This document shows positions 1-12,100 of a DNA stretch of 64,000 bases, piece after piece. The DNA lies in NCBI GenBank assembly GCA_943735955.1, contig OX030957.1, forward strand, positions 11,057,100 through 11,121,099. Reading direction: 5' to 3'. The notes beneath the pieces are model-generated. The model ran no database searches. It was not told the origin of the DNA and worked only from the letters and a program-made list of their open reading frames with translations. Each line of letters begins with the position of its first letter. Position 1 is the stretch's first letter. The translations under genes and the position numbers were made by a program. The stretch is from Piscicola geometra. Lineage: Eukaryota; Annelida; Clitellata; Hirudinida; Piscicolidae.

Positions 1-72
1 CAATGATGACTTGAGATGGAAATAATTAGAATAATAATACTTGCTCTTATTGGTGAATTATATAATGCACAC

Positions 73-124
73 CTGGAGGTTTCGAGGAAGAGCTGCCAGT
101 CCCAGAAGCACCTATCACATCCAC
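73..124 (-). CDS. TOM1: Possible TOM1 exon 10, tail
   Basis: A GAACAG acceptor and GTGTGC donor enclose 52 bases that read VDVIGASGTGSSSSKPP in the only open frame. That frame is the phase-0 one required by exon 9. Vertebrate TOM1 has a comparable DLIDMG-type motif here, but the match is short, so this exon is tentative. Confidence 0.45.
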
Positions 125-3100
125 CTGTTCATCGTGGCACTTCATGACTACATAGGTTCAATGCATATTTAACAGTGAAAATGAAATAAGCTCTATAATA
201 ACACTGATCGACAAAATAAGCATTAGAAATCCTTTAGTGAACCTAATTTAAGTTCACAAGTGGAACTTAATGATTTAGTTCGCGAGTTGTATTTCTCAAA
301 ACAGCAATCAAAACTTTTAGCATCCCGTTTAAAAGAGTGTACTTTTTTGAGAAAGAATGCTAAGAGTTTACATTAAAAAAGAAAAAAAGTAACTTACCCT
401 GGGTCCTTTGTCTACACATTTTAGTTTTAAATATCTATGTTTTATTTATTGTTGTTGCATTTCATTTTTTGTTATCTGACATATATAATAACAAATTAGG
501 CTACAATGTACAGAGTATTTCATATCAATACAAAACTCAACTTAAAGTAATAAAATAGTTCATTGAAATAGAGCAATACTTTGGATGACGTATAAACCAA
601 AAAACGGAATTATATGTGTAAAAACGGATTATCACCTATCCATGTTTCATTCACTTAAACTTATTTTCAATTTGTCGGCCAGTGTAATCATCGATTTCAA
701 AAGTTCAAAGCGTCCAATTCGGACATGATTAAAACCAACAATACAAACAATTTGACGCAAAAATTAACTTTTTATGTCAAAAATAACCCCCCCACCCGAG
801 ATTGAAAAACCATTTTTTTTTTAAATGTTACATCTTTTATTGACTAGAAAAATCTTAGTTTTGAATTTCATAAAGTTTTTGAAAAATGTTTATATTTCAA
901 TCTTTTTTGGTTTATACTTTCACTGAGAGAAACTGTTCAACTTCATTATTATCAGTAAAAGGGTCATCTTCAACGGGCATAAAAATTCAAGTACTTTTTC
1001 GTTCTTTTCTTTGAGGCAGTTCTTGTTTTATTTCTGCTTCAATTTGGAACTAAGATTTATTCCTTTTACTCTAGTTAAATTCTATCTTTTTTTGCTTGAG
1101 CCGCTGCCTTGAAGCCTCTGAAAGACGTGATCTAGCTCATTTGTAAAATGATGGTTCTAATGACTGCATTAAATGTGCCTGGCTTCATCAGTCTATGATT
1201 CCCTAACCACACTACCTCTCCATCCTAAGGTTGTGAAGATGAGTGGCATCGATTTCAGATGCCTGCTCACTGATTGGGTACTTTATAGGAAAGAAGAGAA
1301 ACTCATTGTTTCGACTCCAGGGTTTGTGGCTGAACTCGAAAGCCACCAACTCAAGACATATGTCAAGTGGATGTCAATCTAAACTAAAACTTTTTGTGTA
1401 GACATCTGTGTCTAGCATAAGTAGAACCTGGTCTATCCTCACATCCGCTTTAACGAACTGCAAAACTTTTTTCATCGAGCTGTTGATGCCAGTGTAGTAT
1501 GGGTGCCACAAATATTTTTGTCCTTTAATATTTATAATATTGTATTATTTTAAGTAACCTTAGTATTGTGAAATTTGAGTAAATTATATTATCTAATGAT
1601 TACTTTTTACTTGACAACGCTGATTCTTGAAGCTAAACCTTTGATTTAGTTTTTTTAGTGTGGGGTGGGGGTTTTCAATTTTAAGTAGCAACGTCCAACA
1701 TAAAATATTTTTGAAATAACCTAATGAACCATCTCTCAAGTGGACTTAATTATTCTCTACGTTTTCGATTTGTTGCCCCCCCTATAGTCTATTGGAGATT
1801 AACCTACAAAAACAATGAATGTAGGAGCTCAAGGATTTGAAAATTTCAAAAAAAAATTCTAAATGGAACACACCAGGTTTTCATAATTATGCGAAAGGCC
1901 AGCTGCTTTTTTTTCAGCCGTTGGAAGCACGCCTCCAGTGCTGATGGTCCGAGTTGTGAGAGCTTGAGTGGTGATGGAAGCATTCTCTTGAGCGAGAGTA
2001 TCTGAAAAAGATCCAGTCTTTTTGTACAGCACTCCTTGTCGATCCTTCTCGTAACGCTCGAACCTCAGGCACATGCTGGTCACTTCGTCATTTACCGGCA
2101 GAACCAGACCTGTTTTGGGTTGTTTTGTGCATTCATTAGTTTAAGCATTAATGAAATAGTTATTAGTAGATGTAGATTGTTATTATTCAAAAACAATCTA
2201 CACTGTGGGCCAAAAAAACATAAAACTGTATAATTTTCTAGAAATTTGGAAATACTAATCTTTTGTCAATTATATTTTTGGTGATTTTTTTCATAATTAA
2301 AAGAATGGAAAAAATATTGTGAAAATATGGCTAAAAAAATAATTACTAAAATTTTAAAACTTTCTGTATTTTTTTCTTTCAATAACTTACCCTTCCTTTG
2401 TTTATATTTTATTTTATATAATTTATAAAATTTTCTCATCAATGTCTAGTCTACTTATCATTTTTAACAAATAATTGGAACAGTGAGCATGAATGGGGGT
2501 TTTCAAATTTTACTATAAGTTTTTATATATTCATTTCATTCGTTGTGAAAAAAAACGAAAAAAAGAGAAATTTATCGAAGTTAGACTTCTAATTGTTTTG
2601 CTTAATCAAAAATTTATAGAAAATTCATTCTTGGAAGCATAAGTGATGATGGAGGCATAGTACTATACATTATGAAAAAAATTTTGCGAAACAATTTATT
2701 GAAGAGAAGCCAATAAGGTTTGGGTTTACATTTTGGTGTCCTCGCAACCGTCTTGGTTATTAAATTCAATATGAACCCTACCAGGGAACAATAGGTTCAA
2801 TATATGAAAAGGAATGGGTCTTGGTGCCAGCGTTGTTTTGATTTTAGTTTCAAAATAACCAAATTTTTTTTTAGATAGATTTTTCAGCTCACTGAAGCTA
2901 ATTGGTGAACTACAAAAAGGAGGTTATAAATACTGTGGGACAGTAAAGTTCAACAGAAAAAGAAAATGTCCAGTTAGACTAAGAATTATCATTGCGAAGT
3001 ACACCTTAAAAAATTCTATGAGTTCTATTGATTATAAACTGAAAAAACCCTCCAATAGTAAGAGATTCATTTGTAATTATAATATATCATAAGAAATTTC

Positions 3101-6100
3101 AAGGGCATTAATCCAGTTGTTTCATGTCAACGATGGATATTAACAGAGGAAAAAAATTCCTGTTGATATGCCACTCTTTCACAGGTAGTGAAAGGTCCAA
3201 AAGTGGCAAACCTGTGGAAAGTCGAGTACCAAACCCTGTTAGGTTCGATAAACTAGAGCTTTATTAAATTTCAGCAGAAAAGCAAACCAGTTGCGCTTTT
3301 TCTAAAAAGAATACAGCTAGAATTTGTGATAAATGGTTTAAAACCTTTAATAAAAAATATAATTTTAATTTTTTTACAAATTTTACTTTTTTATAAAAAA
3401 ACATTTAATTCAGTGTTAAATTTGACTTCCCCCGTTCATGCTCAGTGTTCTATTATTGAAACATTTACATTTTTGGTTCTAGACAGAACATTTTTCATCA
3501 TATCAATTTTTTTTTCTTCTTTATTCAATTGATTGTATTGTGAAAAAGAAATTGTACAAACAAATGAAAGAAAAATTTGAGCAAAAACGATTTAAACTAA
3601 TAATCATTTGTAAAATTATTCACAAACTTATAAATTTATAAAAGTAATAGCGATTTATATCTCAAAGCAAATTCTCGAAGTGGCCTTCTTTTGTGTGAAC
3701 ACATCCACGCAGCCAATAGTCGTCAATGATGCTTTGCTTCAAGTCGTTCGTGACGGTCATCATTCGATCCTTCAGTTCAGTGTAATTATGGTAACCCATA
3801 GAAGACAAACTTTCTAAAATAAATGTAAAAATGTAAAAATTGAAGATAAATGAAATAAAACTTAAATTAAAAAGTTCAAATTGTGATAAAATTGATAAAG
3901 TTAAAACATTTTAATGTTTTTTACAAAACGGTTTTCGCTAATGTTACACTTTTTAAAGTTTCGCTAGGTAAAAGTACTGCATATTAACCCTTAAACACCA
4001 ATCGAAAAAAATAACGTTGGCGTCCGTATGTTTTCACTAATAATATATTTTTTTGAGTTATAGTGATGTTTTATAACATTTTCATATATTTGTATAAATA
4101 ATTATCAAAATTTACTTCTTTTTTAAAAAGATTTCACTATCCTAATAGGGGGTTTATAATGGTAGAGGTGAACCATTACAGGCATTGTGGTCAAAGACTG
4201 TTGTCTGTGTATTAGCCAATTAATATCACGAAATATATTTGAATTAATATCTAAATGTTTAAGATATGATTGAATTAATATCAGAAGTTTTTGAAGCCAA
4301 ACAACAAAGTTTGTTCCAATGGGCGCCGATCATGACATGTGGCAATAAAAACTATCAATTTCCACATAGGTATGTAAAGGTGGATGAAAATTGTGTACCA
4401 TTTTGAAGTCGTTTTAGTTTAGTCACCCAGTACTTTTAACTCATAAGACAAGACAGGTAGTCGATTGTGCTGCAGAAAATGCATTCAAAACAAAACTGTC
4501 TAACGTTTTCGAAAATGTTCATTATGTATTAATTTTGCTAACTATCAATGAATGAACTGCTAATTTTGTGATTTTAAAAAAAGTTTCACAAAATATTTAA
4601 CTAAAACTATTCAATTCGAGTTATTCATTTCATTGGTCGTGGATGTTACTAAAAATTTTAGAATGTTGTAAAACCGAAACTATAAATGATATTTCACATC
4701 TGAAAGTGTGTTAGATTGTCAATAAAAAATTAGAGAAAGTCATGAAATTACAACGAAATAACTTCCCAATTAAAAACACAGTGAGAGGATTGAATAATGG
4801 TATGGGTCGAATCAGCCCGTGTTGGTGTTTAAGGGTTGAAGGTAGCGATATAAATTTTATAAAACCTTTCCTGAGTAAAAAAGTCAAAAAAAGTTGGAAA
4901 TGAAGGAATATTTGCTAAAGTTATAGACAAATATACAATGACGTGTTTTTTTGGCCGACAATGTACATCTACTGTATACTATATAATATAAATCAAAACG
5001 ATGAAGGTGATGATAGTGATGATGATGATTAAACATAAGGGCTTAAGAAGCCACAAAGAGCCCATTATTAACCAGTAAGTTCCTCAATGCTGAAGTTGCC
5101 CACCATCTCGACCAGTCTTCTGTGGCACTCGTTGCTGGTGCGAGCTAGATCCTGTCATTCGGTACTCATACTAGTACATGATAGTAATTCGATTGGGCTA
5201 AAACTATGGGAGACCGGGGCTGTATGTTAAAATTTTAGAAAAGTTGTTGAAAGTTCGTTATTTTTGAAAAAGTTATATTTGAACTTTTTACGTACTAAGA
5301 ATTCTATTAGCCACAAGTTAAAAAACAAAAAAAAATTTTTCATTTAATTTCAATGAACAAATTTACATTTTCTAAAGTCCTAAATTTAACACAGTACACA
5401 GGGTTTTTTGTTAGAACAATCGGAGTTGATTGTTATAAATGTCAAATATGCATTAAAATGAAATAAAACAGTAATTTATTAGGTTCCAAGGTTGTCATAG
5501 CCAGGGGGTGGCAGTGGGGATAAGCTCCCACTGCCTATAAAATGCTCCCTTACGGCGTGAGTCTCTGTACCACATCTGACAACTAAGTCAAACTCCTGGC
5601 CTGCTCGTGGCGGAACTACTGACAGGATAAGAAAAGAAGGCGAATCACTGGTGCCTTAAAATCAGTCGCTTCGGGCAGATGGGGCTCGTCAGCCAAGAGA
5701 GGCAACCTATCTAAGAGAAGGAAAACTCTGACTGCTGCCTTGAAGCTACTCATTCATGGAAAAAGCTTTGGGAGTCAACTCCGTAGAAAAATCCGGAGTC
5801 GGAGTACCTAAGGCGGTGGATCGTCAACTATGACGTCATCGATGGAAACTCCAGCTCTCCGTAATGCAAGACCATAGCAAGACTGCACAGACTAATCGTT
5901 GACGTTGCAGCCCTACAAGAAACGCATCTTCCAGAGTCTGGTTTCCTTGAGGGAGGAACACTACACGTTCTTTTGGCAGGGGAAAGGAGAAGAGGAGACC
6001 ACTGAACAAGTAGTTGGCTTCGCCATCAAGAACACCCTGCTTTGCATGTCTGAACCTCCTTCCCGCGGCACAAAGAGAATCCTCACTCTACGCCTTCTCA

Positions 6101-9100
6101 CAGCATCTGGCACTGCTAATCTTCTGTGCATCTATGCACCTACCATGCAGGCCAGCGCCAAGACTAAAGATCAATTCTACGAGCAACTGAACAGCGTGTT
6201 GCCACAGTTCCTGCTTCTAAAACCTCTACCTTCTGGGAGATTTTAACGCCAGGGTTGGTTTTGACCACGACTCTTGGCCAAATGTGATGGCTCACCCTGG
6301 CAAAGGAAAAATGAACGGCCAGAGACTACTCAAGCTCTGTCACTACTACAACCTGTGTGTGATAAACACCTACCTTCAGAACAAAGCATGTCACAAGTTG
6401 TCATGGAAACATCTAAGATTAAATCATTGGCATCAGCTGGACTTGATAAATACCAAGCACAACTCTCTGAACAATGTCCGCAGCACCAGAGCTTACCATA
6501 GCACCGATTGCAATACAGACCACTCTCTGATCGCGTCCAAGAGAAAGTTGCGTCTCAAGAGGCTCCACTTTTCCAAGAAGAAATGCGAGTCTGGAATCAG
6601 CAGCTATCAGACCACTCCTCAAGTCAAGAACCAGGAGTTCATTGATCGGCTGGGGACGCTGCAGCACTGCGAACCAAGAGCCTAATGCAGAAGTCAGATG
6701 GAACTCGCTCCGGAATACCATCTTCAGAACTGCTTTACTGACGTGTGGTAAAAAAAAGCACAAGAACACCGACTGGTTCGAAGGCCTTGATTGAATACAA
6801 ACGCGACCCGAGTCAGTACACCTTCGAAGAGTTGAAAGCTGCCCAAAGAAAGGCCCAGCCCGACGCTGTGCAAATGAGTATTAGTTTCAACTGGCGAATA
6901 GCATTCAACAAGCGTCAGACGCTGGCAACGTAAGGAGCATGTATGAAGGCATCAAAAAAGCAACAGGCAAGTCAACAAAGAAGTCTGCGCCAATAAAGTC
7001 AAAATCAGGAGAGACCATTACACTTAATGGGAAGGTGCGTCGAGCCCTATCTAGAACTTTATTCAGAAGAAAAATCTGTCACTCAGATAGCACTGGACGC
7101 CATAGAAGACTTGCCAGTCATAAAGGATGTAGAGCCGACCATGGACGAAATCAGCAAAGCTATCGATGCCTTGAAGAGTGGAAAAGCACCAGAAGATGGT
7201 GGCATTCCACCAGAAATCATCAAATGCGGAAAACCGTCTTTTTCTAGAACCACTTCATAAGCTCCTTTGCCTATTTTGGAGGGAAGGTAGAGTTCCACAG
7301 AACAAACTCACCAACACTGCCGTACTCAATCAAGCCAACTCACTCAGCATACACCTCCTTTTATGCCAAAGACGTATACGCTGGCTGGGTCACGTGCATC
7401 AAATAAAAGGTCGCATACCCAAGGACATCCTCTATGGCGAGCTGGCTACAGAACACCGTCCAGTTGGTCGCCCGCAACTACGCTTCAAAGACGTCTGCAA
7501 ACGCGATCTCAAACTTACGGGTATCGACACTGGCAGATGGGAAGAGCTATCCGATGACCGAAGTGGCTGGCGCCAGACTGTCCACAAAGACATCAAGAAG
7601 GGCGAGGAAGAACGCAAGCAACATCTGGAATCCCGAAGGCAAAAAAGAAAAATGAGGCAGCAGAATCAGGCTCTCGATCCTTCATCCGACTTCACCTGCA
7701 GCCGCTGCAGCAGAGACTGTCGATCCAGGATCGGTCTGCTGAGTCACTCCAGAAGCTGCCGCTATAGAACCTACCAGAGCGCTATCATCATCTAACGAGA
7801 TTGATGAATGCCAGACAGACAATTTATAAAAATTTGTTTAATTCCACAATCAAGATTATCGGATTATCATTATATTAAGCCAGATTATCGGAAAAAAGTA
7901 ACGTTTGGCCCGTTGAAACTGTTGGCTCGGCTCAGACTTGTACTCTCATGAAGTCGTATTGAGAGGAAACTGTTTCTTATAAAAAATGAGTGAAAACAAT
8001 CAGCGCTTGCCTGTAGAGCATCATGCCATATACCGAAAATTTGATATTTTTTTCACAGCTTATTGATATGCAAGCTTTTTCCATTTTTTTGGTGGAAGAC
8101 CATGGTGCAGTTACGCTGCTATTTCCAGCTTCTGCTCATGAGTAAAAACTTTTCAACTATTTTCATTCTCCGACGGCAGAGTACTTGCTAAGCTCTTCTT
8201 ATAGATTCGATGAAGCAGCATGAAATTCAAGCCATTTTATGCAGAAACCCTTCGTATTGAACGTCGAGTTTTCTTAACAGTTTCTACTGCAGGATTTAAA
8301 ACATATGCTTTCACTATCATCCTATCATTTGTTAAAATAAAATAACTTATATTAACTGAAAGTAAAAAATAACATATATTAAGTTTTATAAAACATTTCA
8401 CTAATTAGGATGTTGTAACAAACAACCCCAACATCATATGACTCATTTAAAAATTAAAGATTAAAAAATGCGGCTAATTAAAGCATGAGACTTGTTTTAA
8501 CCTTCTTTTTGAAAGGTATATTCAAAGTTATTTAAAAATATTTAAGATTAAATGCCAATATTAATCAGGATATAAAAAAATAGGAAAACTCTTAAAACTT
8601 ATTAGTCTTTTAAATAAAATGCCGAAATTTTTTTAGAACATGATTACAAAGAATATTTTCATAGAAGATAGAAGTCAAACCAAATATTATAAATATTTAA
8701 AATTTACCATTTCAATTTTTAATAAAAAAGTTTTTCAACATACAGCCATAGTCTCCCCCCCCCCCCCACTCAGAGTATACATAATACAGCACCTGGTAAG
8801 CAAGCTTGAAGAATCATTCCGGTATAAAGCAAGAATGATGAATAAATGAACCAATGAATAAAATCACATGAATGATAGATAAATGGATGAACGATGGATG
8901 GATGGATGGATGGATTGCTGTAGCAAGCACCTGCATGAGACTCCAATCTTGAGAACTCTCTTGACCAGGCAAATTCTCGCTGAAAAGTTGCGAGAAGACC
9001 TTGCAATTCTGCACCACCACACCCAACTCCCTTTTCAATTTGCTCACCTGGGTAGCACTGAGTGATGGGGCCGTGCATGCTGGTAAATCAGGTTTCTGTG

Positions 9101-12100
9101 GTGGGTGGAAATATGGATGTAGAATGGGTGAGAGGGTAAGGTTAGAAAGGGTAAATGAAGGAATGTGTCAAAAGAGTGGATTGAGTAATGTATAAATGAA
9201 TATAATGATTTTTTTTAGAGAGTTAGTGAGTGATTACTTATTAGTTAAACGGCTGGTTTGTTAACCTTTTTCATGGCAAAAATATTTTGAAAGCATAAAA
9301 AATATTTTTTATAAAAATAAATCTACCATTATATAAAATAATTAGAACTGTGTTTTTATCGACGTTAACTTTCGATTAACGCTTTAATGAATTGACGCCG
9401 TTAAAAATTTTAACGCACTTAAAAACTTCAGTGCATTTGAAACTTGTACCACAGTTTAAAATTTTAGCAAGGTTACGAAAAATACTGTATGGTCACAACC
9501 CTAATGATGGGTGTCAGAACAATCTTGTATTCAGGAGCGGGGATGGCTTAGATGGTAGACGTCGGACTTGCAACTTAAAGGTTGCCGGCTCGAATCCTTG
9601 ATGAGCAACCGTGAGCTAGCATATACCTAGTGTATATGGTGCGGTGTTTGCGACGTATGCATTGAAATATGTGAAGGAGTGGCGCCTCGGCGCATAAGAA
9701 CCATGGTTTCTAGAACCATTGTAATATGGCCTGCGTCTGTCAGGCTGTGAACAGTATAGACGAAAAAAAGTTAACTTAGTTACCTTTATCGCATATGAAG
9801 TATAATATAAATTTAGAATACTTATATCTATAATTATTTTGACATAATTCACATTGACCTTGGCTAAAGACAACTTTTTGATAACCAGTCCCATAAATTC
9901 TCATTGAATTTATTAGATTGGCTGTTGCTCCTTCAACAACTTGATTTCTGATTTTTTCAATACGAATTTTAAGAACGACAGTATCATAGCTCTTCTGAAA
10001 GTCAAATGGTCAAATTCTTTTGGTACATTATAGTGCCGCCACAACACTCAACTTCAATGAGTTTAATTGTGTTTCCCAAAATAGGACACCATTGACTTAT
10101 CTAGGCTAAGCTGCCTCTGCCAGACTGAGCCAAATGGTAATTTAAGTAGTCACATATCACTGAAACTTTAGCTTTTTTTTTCTACAAGCAATAATTGGTT
10201 ATCATCAGATAATTATCTGTCAAATAAAAAGATTATTTATTAGTTTTAAACCTATTTTTGCTAAAATACTATGAAGCAACTTTTGAATTAAAATCTGATT
10301 GATAGCTCTAGTAATGCTCAATTTTAGCTATACAAGTTTAATCGCCAATTAGATATTGAAAATTATAATTAAAAACTATGTTTTACTCAACTAAAAACAA
10401 AACAATCTTAAAAAATGTTGATAGTTTTAAAAATAAAAAAATATTTTTTAACTAGAGCTGTGCTCTAATCTAAGTTAACTTTCGATTTACGCGTTAATCA
10501 ATTAACGCCAGTTAAACATTTTAACGAATTTATAAAAAATGAACGTATTTAAAAATTTTAATGCATTGAAATTTAGCCAAATTGAACATTTTTTTGCTGT
10601 GTTGGCTAAATTGCCAGCAAGTCAACACAAACACTCTCTTAATTTAGTTTTTAAAAAACGAATGGGAAAAAGTGCATTTCATCAAAAGACTGCTAATTTC
10701 ATCTAGATTTTCAATAGAACTTCTAGGTGGTTAAAAATACGTAACATGTTCAATAGTGTTGCTTGCAATTTGTCACTTTAAACATAAAATAGGCACTTCA
10801 GAAGATGATTCAGCTTATTTTATTTGTTTCAAAATGAACATGTCTTTCTGAACTGAAGCAGAAAAAAATTAATAAAATATTCAATGGTTAAGAATTGTCA
10901 CATCATTAGACCCCCAATTTAAAATCTTGAACTGTCTTCAAAAAGATCAAAAAGAAGCAACGTGGAAATAGTTGGAGAAACTATTAGAAGAGAAGAAAAC
11001 TTCCAAAAATATAAAGCCTTAAAAAACAAGCGATTACAAGCATATGTAGCTTCAGATTCTGAAGATGAAGATACCTCAATGATAAAAAAGTCAATAATTC
11101 AACGTTATAGAACAGAATCTGAAGTAGACTTTGAGAGTTTTCCTCTTGTTTGGTGGCAACTTAAGGAGCGAGGATGGCTTAGATGGTAGACTTCGGACTT
11201 GCTTGATCGAATCTCTGCCGAACAACCGTGAACTATCATATACCTAGTGTACATGATTCGGTGTTTGCGACGTATGCATTGAAAGATGTGTACGTCGTGT
11301 GAAGTGGCGCCTTGGGCGCATAAGAACCATTGTAACATGACCTGCGTCTGTCAGGCTGTGAGTAATAAAGACCATTGAAAAACAACACGAAGGAGCCCAT
11401 CCGGCTCTTAAGAAACTGGCAAGAAAGTACTTATAATCTCCTGCAAGAACAGTTCTATGTGAATGTCTATTCAGCTGGTCAGGGCACATATTTAGAAAGA
11501 AAAGAGCCTCTTCAGATCCAACTAATGTGGAAAAACCTGTTTGCTTGAGTAGTTGGCTCAAAAATGATGCGTGAGATTTGAATTGGTTATCAGTATGAAT
11601 TCATTTTTTTCTGTCAAATGACTTTAAAAAATAAAATCTGATAACATTTCTATTACACTTTTTAAAAAAAAATTTCAAAATATTACTTTATACTAATGTC
11701 AAATATGCTAAGAAACCTTGCGTTAAAAAACGATTAACGGCGATTAAAATTTATAATCGTTGAACAGCTCTAATTGTAACCAGTATAGTATGCAAAAACG
11801 AAATCAGAAAAAAATTGTAAAAAGAAAGAACCGATTTTTTGTATAAATATGAATATTAAAATAGCTTCACCTGAGTGAATGCTCCCACATGGTAGCTTTG
11901 GGCAAAAAAATATTTTTTAAAAGCGCTTTGTGAATACTTTTTTTTTGAGTCTCGTTTCCATGCATTGAAATCTTCACTATCATACATTTTATGTAATATC
12001 TTACACAAAAATCCTTAAAGAAGACATCAATTTAACAACTTTACATAGTATGATACTATTACAAAACAATCGATTCATATAACTAATTAAATTACATAAT

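Larger units (their letters stand above)
2199..4968 (-). mobile_element. Tc1/mariner-like element with later insertions
   Basis: The left end reads CACTGTGGGCCAAAAAAACA and the right end, reversed, reads ACATTGTCGGCCAAAAAAAC. These match the ends of smaller copies at 20361-21047 and 22470-22757. On the minus strand at about 3806-3666 a frame reads ELKDRMMTVTNDLKQSIIDD then WLRGCVHTKEGHFENLL and stop. This resembles the C-terminus of an IS630/Tc1/mariner transposase (family inference). The interior is broken by a TTAA element (3988-4835) and a piggyBac relic (about 2470-3455). Confidence 0.55.

Noticed and set aside
7083..7795. Overlapping open frames on both strands
   Set aside because: These are shadows of the retrotransposon protein. 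Only the plus frame with RRIRWLGHVH and the Cys finger makes sense.
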